From NCBI RefSeq assembly GCF_001884135.1, contig NZ_MAOC01000077.1, positions 111,283 through 175,282 on the forward strand: DNA of 64,000 nt, in the 5' to 3' direction. The stretch comes from Bacillus nitratireducens. GTDB lineage: Bacteria > Bacillota > Bacilli > Bacillales > Bacillaceae_G. Shown piece after piece: positions 47,720 to 56,075 of this stretch; the stretch's first letter is position 1; every line of letters starts with the position of its first letter. The notes beneath the pieces were generated by a model that saw only the letters and a list, made by a program, of their open reading frames with translations, did not search any database and was not told the origin of the DNA. Position numbers and translations under genes: made by a program.

Positions 47720-48631
47720 TTATAATTCCTGTGTATAAGCCGGTTCGTTCACTACATTTTTTGCTGTTCGTTTTTGTTGCTGTAGTAAGAAAACAGATAC
47801 ACCAAACAATACGAGCATGCTGCCGATAATTTGCATTGCATTTAATTTTTCCCCAAGTAAGAAGAACGCTAGTATAGATGCCCCAACTGGTTCTCCTAAA
47901 ATACTCATTGAAATTGTTGTTGCATTTACGTAGTTTAATAGCCAGTTATTAATGACATGTGACACTGTCGGCACAATCGCAAGTAAAAGAAAAATAGTCC
48001 AGTCCCACTTCGTATAACCTGTAAAAGGTACTTGCAGCACGATATTATAAATCCCCATAAAAATACCTGCGAATGTAAAAACTGTAAAGCTATAAATCCA
48101 GTGTGATACTTTCTTTACTGTCGTTTGTCCGATAAATAAATAACCGACAACCGCTATTACACTTAAAAAGGATAATATATCTCCATAAATTGCTTGTTTA
48201 CTTAAACCTAAATCTCCCCAACCAATACACATTACACCTAATATAGCGATACCCATCGTCGCAATGGCTGAATAGGTTGTTCTTTCTTTAAATAAGAAAA
48301 AACCTCCAATTAAAGATACGATCGGTTGAAGTGCTAAAATAATCGTCGAACTAGCAACTGTTGTATGCTTTAAAGATTCAAACCATAAAAGAAAATGAAG
48401 CGCTAAAAAGAATCCAGATCCAATTAAAAATCCCCAATCTTTTATTTGAATCTTATGGAACTCTTCCCGCTTTTTCCAAACGATTGGCAACATAATAAGT
48501 ACGATAATCCATAATCGGTACATACTTAAAATAGAAGATGGTGCTGAGGACATCTTTACAAAAACTGCTGCGAATGAAATTGCTATAATAGAAATTGCTA
48601 ATGGTAGCGCGATTGATTTTTCTTGTTTCAA
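47720..48631 (-). CDS. EamA/DMT-family transporter
   Basis: A 303-residue protein with ten membrane segments in two EamA repeats. Repeat 1 has LHFLLWFESLKHTTVASSTIILALQP, and repeat 2 has VINNWLLNYVNATTISMSILGEPV. The family exports amino acids, sugars or metabolites; the substrate here is unknown. Start ATG with AGGGGAGAC upstream. Divergent from yjcH. Confidence 0.88.
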   Translation of the reverse strand: MKQEKSIALPLAISIIAISFAAVFVKMSSAPSSILSMYRLWIIVLIMLPIVWKKREEFHKIQIKDWGFLIGSGFFLALHFLLWFESLKHTTVASSTIILALQPIVSLIGGFFLFKERTTYSAIATMGIAILGVMCIGWGDLGLSKQAIYGDILSFLSVIAVVGYLFIGQTTVKKVSHWIYSFTVFTFAGIFMGIYNIVLQVPFTGYTKWDWTIFLLLAIVPTVSHVINNWLLNYVNATTISMSILGEPVGASILAFFLLGEKLNAMQIIGSMLVLFGVSVFLLQQQKRTAKNVVNEPAYTQEL

Positions 48632-48831
48632 ACCCTGTCTCCCCTCTCACCTGTAAAAAATCCCACTTCATTATATCCGTTTTCTTTCATAACTTAAATA
48701 CTAATTTTTTAGATTCTTCGTACCATTATGGTAAAATAGAAATTGAGGCACCTATTAGTGAATATTTCTTTCCTTTTCACTACAAGCGTCGCTCTTACAA
48801 TCACAGTAAATTTTTATTTAGGGGGATATAC

Positions 48832-49563
48832 ATGAATCAAACAATAGGGAGAATTGAAGAAATTTCATTTTTTAGTACATCACTTCAAGAGGAACTTACA
48901 CTTCTTGTTTATTTACCAGTAAATTACACACCTCTCCATAAGCATACGGTTGTTATTGCACAAGATGGTAGAGATTATTTTCAGCTTGGTAAAGCGCACC
49001 GTGTAATTGAGCGTCTTCGTGAAACTGAAGAAATCGACCGCACAATTATTGTCGGTATTCCATATAAAAATGTACACGATCGTAAAGAAAAATATTTCCC
49101 GAATGATATAAAGAATGCTGCTTACATTCGTTTCCTTGCTCACGAGCTTGCTCCATATATTGATGAAAATTATCCAACGTATCAAATGGGTAAAGGACGC
49201 GTTTTAATTGGAGATTCTCTTGGCGGTACAGTTTCTTTCATGACTGCACTTATGTATCCGCATACATTCGGTAAAGTCGTTATGCAATCACCATTTGTTG
49301 ATGAAACAGTTATGAACTTAGCAAAAGACTTCAAAGATCCACAGGCGTTAGAACTTTATCACGTCATTGGGACAGAAGAAACAGCTGTAAAGCGCACAGA
49401 CGGACAAGTATCTGATTTCGTAGGACCAAATCGCGAGTTAAATAAACTTCTTACAAATAGAAATTTCATCACGCATTATGAAGAGTTTGAAGGGAATCAC
49501 ACTTGGAAGTATTGGCAAGCTGATTTACCGAAAGCTTTCTCTCATATTCTATCAATGAAATAA
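48832..49563 (+). CDS. yjcH: Putative esterase (YjcH-like, alpha/beta hydrolase)
   Basis: A 243-residue protein of the esterase (Esterase D-like) alpha/beta hydrolase family. The nucleophile elbow is GDSLGG, and the C-terminal EGNHTWKYW carries the catalytic His. The ATG at 48832 has AGGGGGATA upstream; the longer frame to 48595 overlaps the divergent gene and is rejected. The order yjcH-yjcG-yjcF is also known in B. subtilis (there yjcF-yjcG-yjcH), supporting the name. Substrate unknown. Confidence 0.85.
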   Translation: MNQTIGRIEEISFFSTSLQEELTLLVYLPVNYTPLHKHTVVIAQDGRDYFQLGKAHRVIERLRETEEIDRTIIVGIPYKNVHDRKEKYFPNDIKNAAYIRFLAHELAPYIDENYPTYQMGKGRVLIGDSLGGTVSFMTALMYPHTFGKVVMQSPFVDETVMNLAKDFKDPQALELYHVIGTEETAVKRTDGQVSDFVGPNRELNKLLTNRNFITHYEEFEGNHTWKYWQADLPKAFSHILSMK

Positions 49564-49656
49564 TAGAGAGCAGTATTCAGAATAATTTGATATAATAGAT
49601 AAAGAGATTTATTTTTCTCAAAATCTAACTAGACTTACAAAGGGAGGAATTGGAAC

Positions 49657-50175
49657 ATGAAATTAGGCATTGTAATTTTTCCATCAAAAATGATTCAAGA
49701 TAAAGCGAACGGATTGCGTAAACGTTATGATCCGCACTACGCATTAGTTCCGCCACATATTACATTGAAAACACCCTTTGAGACGCAAGATGATCAACTA
49801 GAATCGATTGTAAACGAGTTACATACAATCGCAAGTAAAACGAACCCTTTCACCCTTCATGTTGGAAAAGTCGGTTCATTCGCACCTGTTAATAATGTCC
49901 TTTATTTTAAAGTAGAAAAAACACCTGAACTAACTTTCTTAAATGAAGAAATGCATAATGGTTTCTTTACACAAGAGCGTGAATACTCTTTCGTACCTCA
50001 TTTAACAATCGGTCAAGACTTATCAGATGCAGAGCATGCTGATGTATTAGGTCGATTACGTATGAAAGATTTCTATTATGAACAACCAATCGATCGTTTC
50101 CACCTTCTATACCAATTAGAAAATGGAACGTGGACTGTACATGAAACATTCCACCTTGGAAAGGAGAACAACTAA
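49657..50175 (+). CDS. yjcG: 2'-5' RNA ligase/phosphoesterase family protein
   Basis: A 172-residue protein of the 2H phosphoesterase superfamily. The two HxT/S motifs are PHITLKTPF (near residue 32) and PHLTIGQDL (near residue 114). The family acts on 2'-5' or cyclic phosphate bonds in RNA. GGGAGGA precedes the ATG, and yjcF starts one base after the stop. Confidence 0.92.
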   Translation: MKLGIVIFPSKMIQDKANGLRKRYDPHYALVPPHITLKTPFETQDDQLESIVNELHTIASKTNPFTLHVGKVGSFAPVNNVLYFKVEKTPELTFLNEEMHNGFFTQEREYSFVPHLTIGQDLSDAEHADVLGRLRMKDFYYEQPIDRFHLLYQLENGTWTVHETFHLGKENN

Positions 50176-50176
50176 T

Positions 50177-50599
50177 TTGCACGCACAAATCGTACAAACG
50201 GACGAACAACTAAGAGATGCATTCTCTGTACGTAAGCAAGTATTTGTGAATGAGCAACGTGTTTCTGCAGAAGAAGAGTATGATGAGTTTGAAGAAATTT
50301 CAACACACGTTGTTATATATGATAATGATGTTCCAGTTGGTGCTGGTCGCTTCCGCATCGTTGATGGAGTTGGAAAGATGGAACGCATTTGCGTACTAGC
50401 TTCCCATCGCAAAAAAGGCATTGGCAAAATCATTATGGATGCACTTGAAGCATATGCGAAGGAAGAATCGCTACCAAAATTGAAACTTCATGCTCAAACG
50501 CATGCTGAAGATTTCTATAAAAAACTTGGGTATGTTACAAGTTCTGATGTATTTATGGAAGCCGATATCCCGCACGTCGTAATGATAAAAGAATTATAA
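50177..50599 (+). CDS. yjcF: GNAT family N-acetyltransferase
   Basis: A 140-residue GNAT enzyme. The acetyl-CoA loop reads SHRKKGIGKIIMDALEAYA, preceded by MERICVLA; the C-terminal part includes HAQTHAEDFYKKLGY. The start is TTG at 50177 with AAAGGAGAAC ten bases upstream, directly after the yjcG stop. A longer frame from 50123 lies inside yjcG and is not used. Acceptor unknown. Confidence 0.88.
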   Translation: MHAQIVQTDEQLRDAFSVRKQVFVNEQRVSAEEEYDEFEEISTHVVIYDNDVPVGAGRFRIVDGVGKMERICVLASHRKKGIGKIIMDALEAYAKEESLPKLKLHAQTHAEDFYKKLGYVTSSDVFMEADIPHVVMIKEL

Positions 50600-50606
50600 A
50601 TTTGTA

Positions 50607-50633
50607 GCAGGAGGTAGCCCCCTCCTGTTTTTT
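50607..50633 (+). terminator. Terminator after yjcF
   Basis: CAGGAGG and CCTCCTG pair around TAGCCCC and are followed by TTTTTT. Confidence 0.82.
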
Positions 50634-50699
50634 ACATTGCTATTTTCTTTTTCTTCCGCTAAAGTTAAATGTTGATGCTATAGTTTTGAAGGTGAATAT

Positions 50700-52766
50700 A
50701 TGACACAAGAAAAATTTTCACAAAAATCGTTAACACACGCTGATATTCCGCGTGCGACATATCATATTCCGAAAACATCTACCCATTTAATTATGGAAGA
50801 AGATGCAGATGCGGCGTATTTCCGCGCTCTCGAACAGCAAAATGTTTTTCTAAACGAAAAACAATTAGAAGCTGTGCGAACGACAGAAGGTCCTGTTCTT
50901 ACATTGGCTGGTGCCGGAAGCGGAAAAACATCTGTTTTAACAACCCGCGTTGGTTATTTAGTAAATGTAAAACAAGTTCATCCACGGAATATTTTATTGC
51001 TTACATTTACACAAAAAGCAGCTGAAGAAATTCGAAGCCGTGTAGCGAATTTACCTGGTATGAATCATGCCGCAAGTAGCTATGTCGTTGCTGGTACATT
51101 CCACTCTGTCTTTTTAAAATTGCTTCGTAGTCAAGGATATAATCAGCAAATTTTAGCAAATGAAAAACATAAACAAATTATGATAAAGAAAATTTTGAAA
51201 GAATTACGCTTAAAAGACGCTTATGATGCCGAAACGATACTCGCTATGATTTCACTTGAGAAAAACAAATTGAATCGTCCGAAAGATGTAAAAGCGAAAA
51301 CACCGGTTGAACAAGAGTTCAAAGAAGTATACGAACGTTTCGAAGAGGTAAAACAAAGATACAATTATATCGATTTTGACGACATCTTATTAGAAATGTA
51401 TTATCTGTTAGAAAATAACGCTCCCTTGCTTACTCAATTACAAGAGCGTTTTCATTACATTGAAGTAGATGAGTTTCAAGATACGTCATATGCACAATAT
51501 GAAATTGTAAAATTGTTAGCCACGCCAAGAAATAATTTATTTATCGCAGGTGATGATGATCAAGCTATCTATGGCTGGCGAGGAGCAAGTCACCAAATTA
51601 TTTTATCTTTCCCAAAGGAATTTGATAATACAACGATTATCGCGCTTAATACGAATTATCGATCCAATCCATTTATCGTTGGACTTGGAAATGAAGTTAT
51701 CAAACTAAATCAAGAGCGTTTTGATAAAGAGCTATATTCTGTTCGTGAAGAGGGTGTACAACCATTTTACGCACGACCAGCTACAACTCTTGATGAAGCA
51801 AATCAAATTTTACAGCTCATTCAAGAAAAAGTAGATAGTGGTGAACGAAACTATAAAGATTTTTGTTTACTGTATCGCACACATTCTGTAAGCCGTTCGT
51901 TACTTGATCAGCTTACAATTCATAAAATCCCGTTTATTAAACACGGTGCGAGTCAATCATTTTACGAGCACTCTTTAATTAGACCTGTATTAGATCATTT
52001 ACGACTCGTGATTGAACCGTTTCGTCTAGAATCTCTTTCTAACATATTGCCAACTATGTATATCGGCCGAGATGAGTGCATTTCCTTTATCGAACGTGAA
52101 CAATGGAAATATGGTGAGGGCCGTTTCCCTTCTCTTCTTCATTTCTTATTATTAAATCCGAGCTTGAAACCTTTTCAAGTAAAAAAGGTAAATGAGCGCA
52201 TTGATTTTATTAAATTTATAAAAGAATTAGAACCGAAAAAAGCATTAAAAGAAATTATTCATGGTAAAGGAAAATATTTAGAGTACTTACAAAGTAACGA
52301 TCGTTCTTCCTTTACGATGCATAAAGACATACAAGAAGAAATGTTAGAAGAATTAATGGAGTCTGCAACTCGTTTCACCGATATTCCAGCTTATTTACAA
52401 TTTATTAATGAAGCAATTCAAGGTCAAAAAGAAATGGAAGCATTAAAAACAATGCCGCAAAAAGATGCCGTATCACTTATGTCAATTCATAACGCGAAAG
52501 GCCTTGAGTTTCCATGCGTCTTTTTACTCGGAGCAAGCGATGGTATACTGCCACATACTTCTTCTTTAAAAGATGCCAATGACCGTGTGACGGAGACTTC
52601 TGAAGCATTAGAAGAAGAACGACGATTACTCTATGTCGCAATTACGCGTGCCAAAGAAGAACTTTACATTTCCTCCCCGCAATTTTTCAGAGGAAAGAAA
52701 CTAGATATATCTCGTTTTTTATATACTGCGCGAAAAGATTTACCTGAAAAGACACCTATTAAATAA
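50700..52766 (+). CDS. yjcD: UvrD/Rep-type ATP-dependent DNA helicase (YjcD-like)
   Basis: A 688-residue SF1 helicase. Motifs in order: Walker A LAGAGSGKTSVL, DEFQDTS (Walker B), AGDDDQAIYGWRGA, NYRSN, and the C-terminal ITRAKEELY. It lacks the long C-terminal insertion of AddA. It unwinds DNA, probably in repair or replication restart. The name rests on similarity and on position beside yjcF-yjcG-yjcH. ATG 50700 has GAAGGTGA upstream. Confidence 0.9.
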   Translation: MTQEKFSQKSLTHADIPRATYHIPKTSTHLIMEEDADAAYFRALEQQNVFLNEKQLEAVRTTEGPVLTLAGAGSGKTSVLTTRVGYLVNVKQVHPRNILLLTFTQKAAEEIRSRVANLPGMNHAASSYVVAGTFHSVFLKLLRSQGYNQQILANEKHKQIMIKKILKELRLKDAYDAETILAMISLEKNKLNRPKDVKAKTPVEQEFKEVYERFEEVKQRYNYIDFDDILLEMYYLLENNAPLLTQLQERFHYIEVDEFQDTSYAQYEIVKLLATPRNNLFIAGDDDQAIYGWRGASHQIILSFPKEFDNTTIIALNTNYRSNPFIVGLGNEVIKLNQERFDKELYSVREEGVQPFYARPATTLDEANQILQLIQEKVDSGERNYKDFCLLYRTHSVSRSLLDQLTIHKIPFIKHGASQSFYEHSLIRPVLDHLRLVIEPFRLESLSNILPTMYIGRDECISFIEREQWKYGEGRFPSLLHFLLLNPSLKPFQVKKVNERIDFIKFIKELEPKKALKEIIHGKGKYLEYLQSNDRSSFTMHKDIQEEMLEELMESATRFTDIPAYLQFINEAIQGQKEMEALKTMPQKDAVSLMSIHNAKGLEFPCVFLLGASDGILPHTSSLKDANDRVTETSEALEEERRLLYVAITRAKEELYISSPQFFRGKKLDISRFLYTARKDLPEKTPIK

Positions 52767-52780
52767 GGGTGTCTTTTTGC
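52747..52780 (+). terminator. Terminator of yjcD
   Basis: AAAAGACACC and GGGTGTCTTTT form the stem that overlaps the stop codon of yjcD and is followed by T. Confidence 0.75.
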
Positions 52781-52861
52781 ATATCACGTTATGTACATCC
52801 CCTCTATATAAATTCCCTGTTTCTATCCTGAGAATTAACGTAATATCAATCATATCCCGTT

Positions 52862-52870
52862 CATATTGTA
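52862..52870 (+). promoter_or_regulatory. SigK-like -10 element of cotY
   Basis: CATATTGTA matches the sigma-K -10 consensus CATAnnnTA about 40 bases before the cotY start. Exosporium genes are late mother-cell genes, so this fits, but no clear -35 was found. Confidence 0.4.
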
Positions 52871-52908
52871 ATAGTGTATGTCAGAACTCACGATAAGGAG
52901 TGAACATA

Positions 52909-53379
52909 ATGAGCTGCAATTGTAATGAAGATCATCATCACCATGATTGTGATTTCAACTGTGTATCTAATGTCGTTCGTTTTATACATGAACTACAAGA
53001 ATGTGCAACTACAACATGCGGATCTGGTTGCGAAGTCCCATTTTTAGGAGCACATAACACTGCATCAGTAGCGAATACACGTCCTTTTATTTTATACACA
53101 AAAGCCGGAACACCTTTTGAAGCATTTGCACCATCTGCAAGCCTCACTAGCTGCCAATCTCCAATTTTCCGTGTAGAGAGTATAGATGATGATGACTGTG
53201 CTGTATTGCGGGTATTGACTGTAGTATTAGGTGATGGTTCTTCTGTACCACCTGGTGACGATCCAGTGTGTACATTTTTAGCTGTACCAAATGCAAGATT
53301 AGTATCAACCTCCTCTTGTATTACTGTTGATTTAAGTTGCTTCTGCGCTATTCAATGCTTACGCGATGTTTCTATATAA
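52909..53379 (+). CDS. cotY: Exosporium structural protein CotY
   Basis: A 156-residue cysteine-rich protein, one of the two paralogous self-assembling proteins that form the exosporium basal layer in the B. cereus group. It begins MSCNCNEDHHHHDCDFNC, followed by the conserved CGSGCEVPFLGAHN and the C-terminal CFCAIQCLRDVSI. The ATG at 52909 has AAGGAGTGA upstream; a GTG three codons earlier overlaps that site. It is about four-fifths identical to ExsY encoded at 54898. Cys residues form cross-links that make the shell resistant. Confidence 0.95.
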   Translation: MSCNCNEDHHHHDCDFNCVSNVVRFIHELQECATTTCGSGCEVPFLGAHNTASVANTRPFILYTKAGTPFEAFAPSASLTSCQSPIFRVESIDDDDCAVLRVLTVVLGDGSSVPPGDDPVCTFLAVPNARLVSTSSCITVDLSCFCAIQCLRDVSI

Positions 53380-53392
53380 AACTGAATACTAA

Positions 53393-53441
53393 TTTAAGCA
53401 TGGATTGGGTGGCAGATGATTCTGCCACCCAATCCATGCTT
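53393..53441 (+). repeat. Long perfect inverted repeat after cotY
   Basis: TAAGCATGGATTGGGTGGCAGA and its reverse complement form a 22-bp perfect stem around TGAT. A T-run does not follow on the plus strand; AAAAGG follows. It could be a Rho-independent-like mRNA stabiliser of cotY. It shares a GGCAGA/TCTGCC core with the sucA-sucB hairpin. Confidence 0.7.
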
Positions 53442-53546
53442 AAAAGGTATTATTATGTATTTTTTATAAAATTGGGAACTTGTCTAGAACATAGAACCTG
53501 TCCTTTTCATTAACTGAAAGTAGAAACAGACAAAGGAGTGAAAAAC

Positions 53547-54050
53547 ATGTTCTCTTCTGATTGCGAATTTACTAAAATTGATTGTGAAGCGAAACCAGCT
53601 AGTACACTACCTGCCTTCGGTTTTGCTTTCAACGCTTCTGCACCTCAGTTTGCTTCACTATTCACACCATTACTATTACCTAGCGTAAGTCCAAACCCCA
53701 ATATTACTGTTCCTGTAATAAATAATACAGTAAGTGTCGGAGATGGTATTCGAATTCAAGTAGCTGGTATTTATCAAGTCAGTTATACATTAACAATTAG
53801 TCTTGATAACGTTCCTACCGCACCAGAAGCTGGTCGTTTCTTCTTATCATTAAATACACCAGCTAACATTATTCCTGGATCAGGTACAGCGGTTCGTTCT
53901 AACGTTATTGGTACTGGTGAAGTAGACGTATCCAGTGGTGTTATTCTTATTAACTTAAACCCTGGTGACTTAATTCAAATTGTACCAGTTGAACTGCTTG
54001 GAACTGTAGACATCCGTGCTGCAGCATTAACAGTTGCACAAATTAGCTAG
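53547..54050 (+). CDS. bxpB: Exosporium protein BxpB/ExsFA
   Basis: A 167-residue protein, the known length of BxpB/ExsFA. It anchors the BclA nap to the exosporium basal layer in the B. cereus group. The start MFSSDCEFTKIDCEAKP and the beta-rich body (GIYQVSYTLTISLDN, GSGTAVRSNVIGTG) are those of the TNF/C1q-like jelly-roll family. The ATG at 53547 has AAAGGAGTGA upstream. It lies between cotY and exsY and ends at a strong terminator. Confidence 0.95.
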   Translation: MFSSDCEFTKIDCEAKPASTLPAFGFAFNASAPQFASLFTPLLLPSVSPNPNITVPVINNTVSVGDGIRIQVAGIYQVSYTLTISLDNVPTAPEAGRFFLSLNTPANIIPGSGTAVRSNVIGTGEVDVSSGVILINLNPGDLIQIVPVELLGTVDIRAAALTVAQIS

Positions 54051-54051
54051 T

Positions 54052-54087
54052 AAAAAGCGGTATTTCTCCTTTGAAATACCGCTTTTT
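54052..54087 (+). terminator. Terminator of bxpB
   Basis: AAAAAGCGGTATTT and AAATACCGCTTTTT form a perfect stem, followed by T-rich sequence. Confidence 0.9.
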
Positions 54088-54100
54088 ATATGTATAATAA

Positions 54101-54128
54101 AAAACACTCACAGTAACATGAGTGTTTC
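54101..54128 (-). terminator. Terminator of the Gln-rich small gene
   Basis: AAACACTCA and TGAGTGTTT pair around CAGTAACA; on the minus strand the stem is followed by a T-run. Confidence 0.8.
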
Positions 54129-54303
54129 ATTCTTCATATTGTTTTATTATGTTCTTCTTTTTCCCGCAATTACATCCCTTTTTCTTCACAAACCCCTGTT
54201 GTTGCAATTGTTCTTGATATGCCTGTTGTTGCAATTGGTGTTGTTGCTGTATATGATACCACTGCTGTAGGTCATATGAATTTTGCCTTGGATTATTGCT
54301 CAC
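54127..54303 (-). CDS. Gln-rich small protein, 58 aa, with CNCGKKK tail
   Basis: A minus-strand gene in the exosporium cluster. The 58 residues start with GTG at 54303 (AGAGGAG nine bases upstream) and read MSNNPRQNSYDLQQWYHI, then a Gln-rich stretch (QQQHQLQQQAYQEQLQQQ) and the tail KKKGCNCGKKKN. A TTG eight codons earlier and an ATG three codons earlier are poorer starts. Gln-rich small proteins with a Cys tail occur at spore surfaces, so a coat or exosporium role is likely but unproven. Confidence 0.65.
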   Translation of the reverse strand: MSNNPRQNSYDLQQWYHIQQQHQLQQQAYQEQLQQQGFVKKKGCNCGKKKNIIKQYEE

Positions 54304-54413
54304 AGCAAACATCTCCTCTACTGTCAATTCTGTCTATTTACTATATGAACAACTCTTTATTTCCGTTCCCTCATTCTTTTAAACTCCGCTTTTTCTCGTA
54401 TTATGAAAATATA

Positions 54414-54773
54414 TTATTCTCCCATAAAATATCCTGTAATGGTTTCAATGATCGCCGCTGCACCTGCAATGGCTAATAATGCTAGTACAGGCTCTGCAAC
54501 AATAGGAATCCATTTATATAAAACTAATAAAAAAGCACTAACCCACACACCTGTACACCAATAGCAGCTTAATAATTCTCCAATCCACTTTCTTAATCCT
54601 TTCCCTTTCACCTTTGTAAAAGTCGATACACTTCCATCAGGCTCTGTAATCTCTAACTCATCAATAAACGGTCTTCGCAAAAAAGCTGTAATTTTATCAT
54701 AAACAATAAGACGAGTTAACCTAAATGCAGCTAGCGCAAAAATAAAAAATAAAAGCCAGCTTGTAAATAACAT
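54414..54773 (-). CDS. yjcA: DUF1360 sporulation membrane protein (YjcA-like)
   Basis: A 119-residue protein with membrane segments near residues 2-24 and 80-115, and between them the motif LSCYWCTGVWVS typical of DUF1360 (B. subtilis YjcA, made during sporulation). Start ATG has AAGGTGGA upstream. It lies between the bxpB and exsY genes on the opposite strand. Function unknown. Confidence 0.82.
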   Translation of the reverse strand: MLFTSWLLFFIFALAAFRLTRLIVYDKITAFLRRPFIDELEITEPDGSVSTFTKVKGKGLRKWIGELLSCYWCTGVWVSAFLLVLYKWIPIVAEPVLALLAIAGAAAIIETITGYFMGE

Positions 54774-54897
54774 AATTCCACCTTCCTTATCCTCTTTAGC
54801 CTATTTAAAAAAAAAGGTCTTAAGATTGTGACCAAATCTCCCCCACTCCAATATCTTATTAATGTAAATACAAACAAGAAGATAAGGAGTGACATTA

Positions 54898-55362
54898 ATG
54901 AGTTGTAACGAAAATAAACACCATAGCTCTTCTCACTGCGTAGTTGACGTTGTAAAATTCATCAATGAACTACAAGATTGCTCTAGTTCAACATGTGGTT
55001 CTGGTTGTGAAATTCCATTTTTAGGGGCACACAATAGTGCAGCAGTAGCAAATACACGCCCTTTTATTTTATACACAAAAGCTGGAACGCCATTTGAAGC
55101 ATTTGCACCATCTTCAAGCCTTACTAACTGCCAATCTCCAATTTTTCGTGTAGAAAGCGTAGATGACGATAGCTGTGCTGTCCTACGTGTGTTAACTGTA
55201 GTATTAGGTGATGGGTCTCCTGTACCACCTGGCGACGATCCAATTTGTACGTTTTTAGCTGTACCAAATGCAAGATTAATCTCGACATCTACTTGCATTA
55301 CTGTTGATTTAAGCTGCTTCTGTGCTATTCAGTGCTTACGCGACGTTTCTATAGTTAAGTAA
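54898..55362 (+). CDS. exsY: Exosporium structural protein ExsY
   Basis: A 154-residue cysteine-rich paralogue of CotY, required for complete exosporium assembly in the B. cereus group. It differs from CotY mainly in the first 35 residues (MSCNENKHHSSSHCVVDVVKF). The CGSGCEIPFLGAHN and CFCAIQCLRDVSI blocks are the same. The ATG at 54898 has AAGGAGTGA upstream; a GTG three codons earlier overlaps that site. It forms a self-assembling lattice. Confidence 0.95.
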   Translation: MSCNENKHHSSSHCVVDVVKFINELQDCSSSTCGSGCEIPFLGAHNSAAVANTRPFILYTKAGTPFEAFAPSSSLTNCQSPIFRVESVDDDSCAVLRVLTVVLGDGSPVPPGDDPICTFLAVPNARLISTSTCITVDLSCFCAIQCLRDVSIVK

Positions 55363-55378
55363 ACTAAAAAACTATTGG

Positions 55379-55401
55379 GGTGGTAGAAGCTTTCTACCAC
55401 C
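55379..55401. terminator. Hairpin between convergent exsY and cotO
   Basis: GGTGGTAGAA and TTCTACCACC form a perfect 10-bp stem around GCT. It is short of T on the plus strand (CTTT only), so it may be a weak terminator of exsY and of cotO. Confidence 0.6.
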
Positions 55402-55410
55402 TTTACATAT

Positions 55411-55908
55411 TTAAAAGCCGGCCATATCAATCGATTTGATGTCTTCTATAGATAATCGAATATCTCTCATACTATTTGGTGGCATAATGGATACAATGCC
55501 ATTACGGTAAGATATAATCGATCCTATATATGAGACGGTCGTCGTTCTTATTCTACATCTTACTTTTGGAATGTAATGAGGACGATTTAATAAAAAATGA
55601 ATTTTTTCTTCATTATTCATATCCTTAAAGGATTTATTGTAAGGGACCGTTCTCACTTGCTCTTCCTCTACTTTTTCTTCCACCTCCACTTGAGGCTCCT
55701 CTCGTGGTTCTTGTTTCTCTTGTTCTACCACTTCTTCCACAGCACTACTTACAATATTTTCATTTCTATTACTTTTCTCATTTTGACCCTCATTTTCAAA
55801 GTTTGTTAAGATAATTCTTTTTATTTTCGGTGTAGCAAGTTCTAAATTTACTTGCGCAATATATAACAACGGTTTTCCAACTGTTGAACTTTTATTTTTA
55901 TTCTTCAC
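55411..55908 (-). CDS. cotO: Spore coat morphogenetic protein CotO
   Basis: A 165-residue protein. The N-terminus (KSSTVGKPLLYIAQVNLE) and the C-terminal domain (NEEKIHFLLNRPHYIPKVRCRI...SYIGSIISYRNGIVSIMPPN) match CotO; a Glu-rich linker lies between. It is needed for late coat/exosporium assembly. I start it at GTG 55908, since GGGAGG lies seven bases upstream; a longer frame to 55980 lacks this. The gene order exsY-cotO is typical of the group. Confidence 0.88.
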   Translation of the reverse strand: MKNKNKSSTVGKPLLYIAQVNLELATPKIKRIILTNFENEGQNEKSNRNENIVSSAVEEVVEQEKQEPREEPQVEVEEKVEEEQVRTVPYNKSFKDMNNEEKIHFLLNRPHYIPKVRCRIRTTTVSYIGSIISYRNGIVSIMPPNSMRDIRLSIEDIKSIDMAGF

Positions 55909-56017
55909 ACTCGTCCCTCCCACTTCCATACGTAGCTGAATAAATCGTGTACTATTATAGTTATATTCATAACGTGGCAAGAACTTTCGTTAAAAATCGT
56001 TCTTTCTGAGAACAATA

Positions 56018-56053
56018 AAAAGGACAGTCTCAACGTTTAGAGACTGTCCTTTA
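56018..56053 (-). terminator. Terminator of fabI
   Basis: AAAAGGACAGTCTC and GAGACTGTCCTTT form a strong stem; on the minus strand TTTTTATTG follows. Confidence 0.88.
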
Positions 56054-56075
56054 AAAATTATAATTACTATTCTAT

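Noticed and set aside
50123-50176. Upstream extension of yjcF into yjcG
   Set aside because: The TTG at 50177, right after the yjcG stop, has the better ribosome site and matches the family N-terminus.
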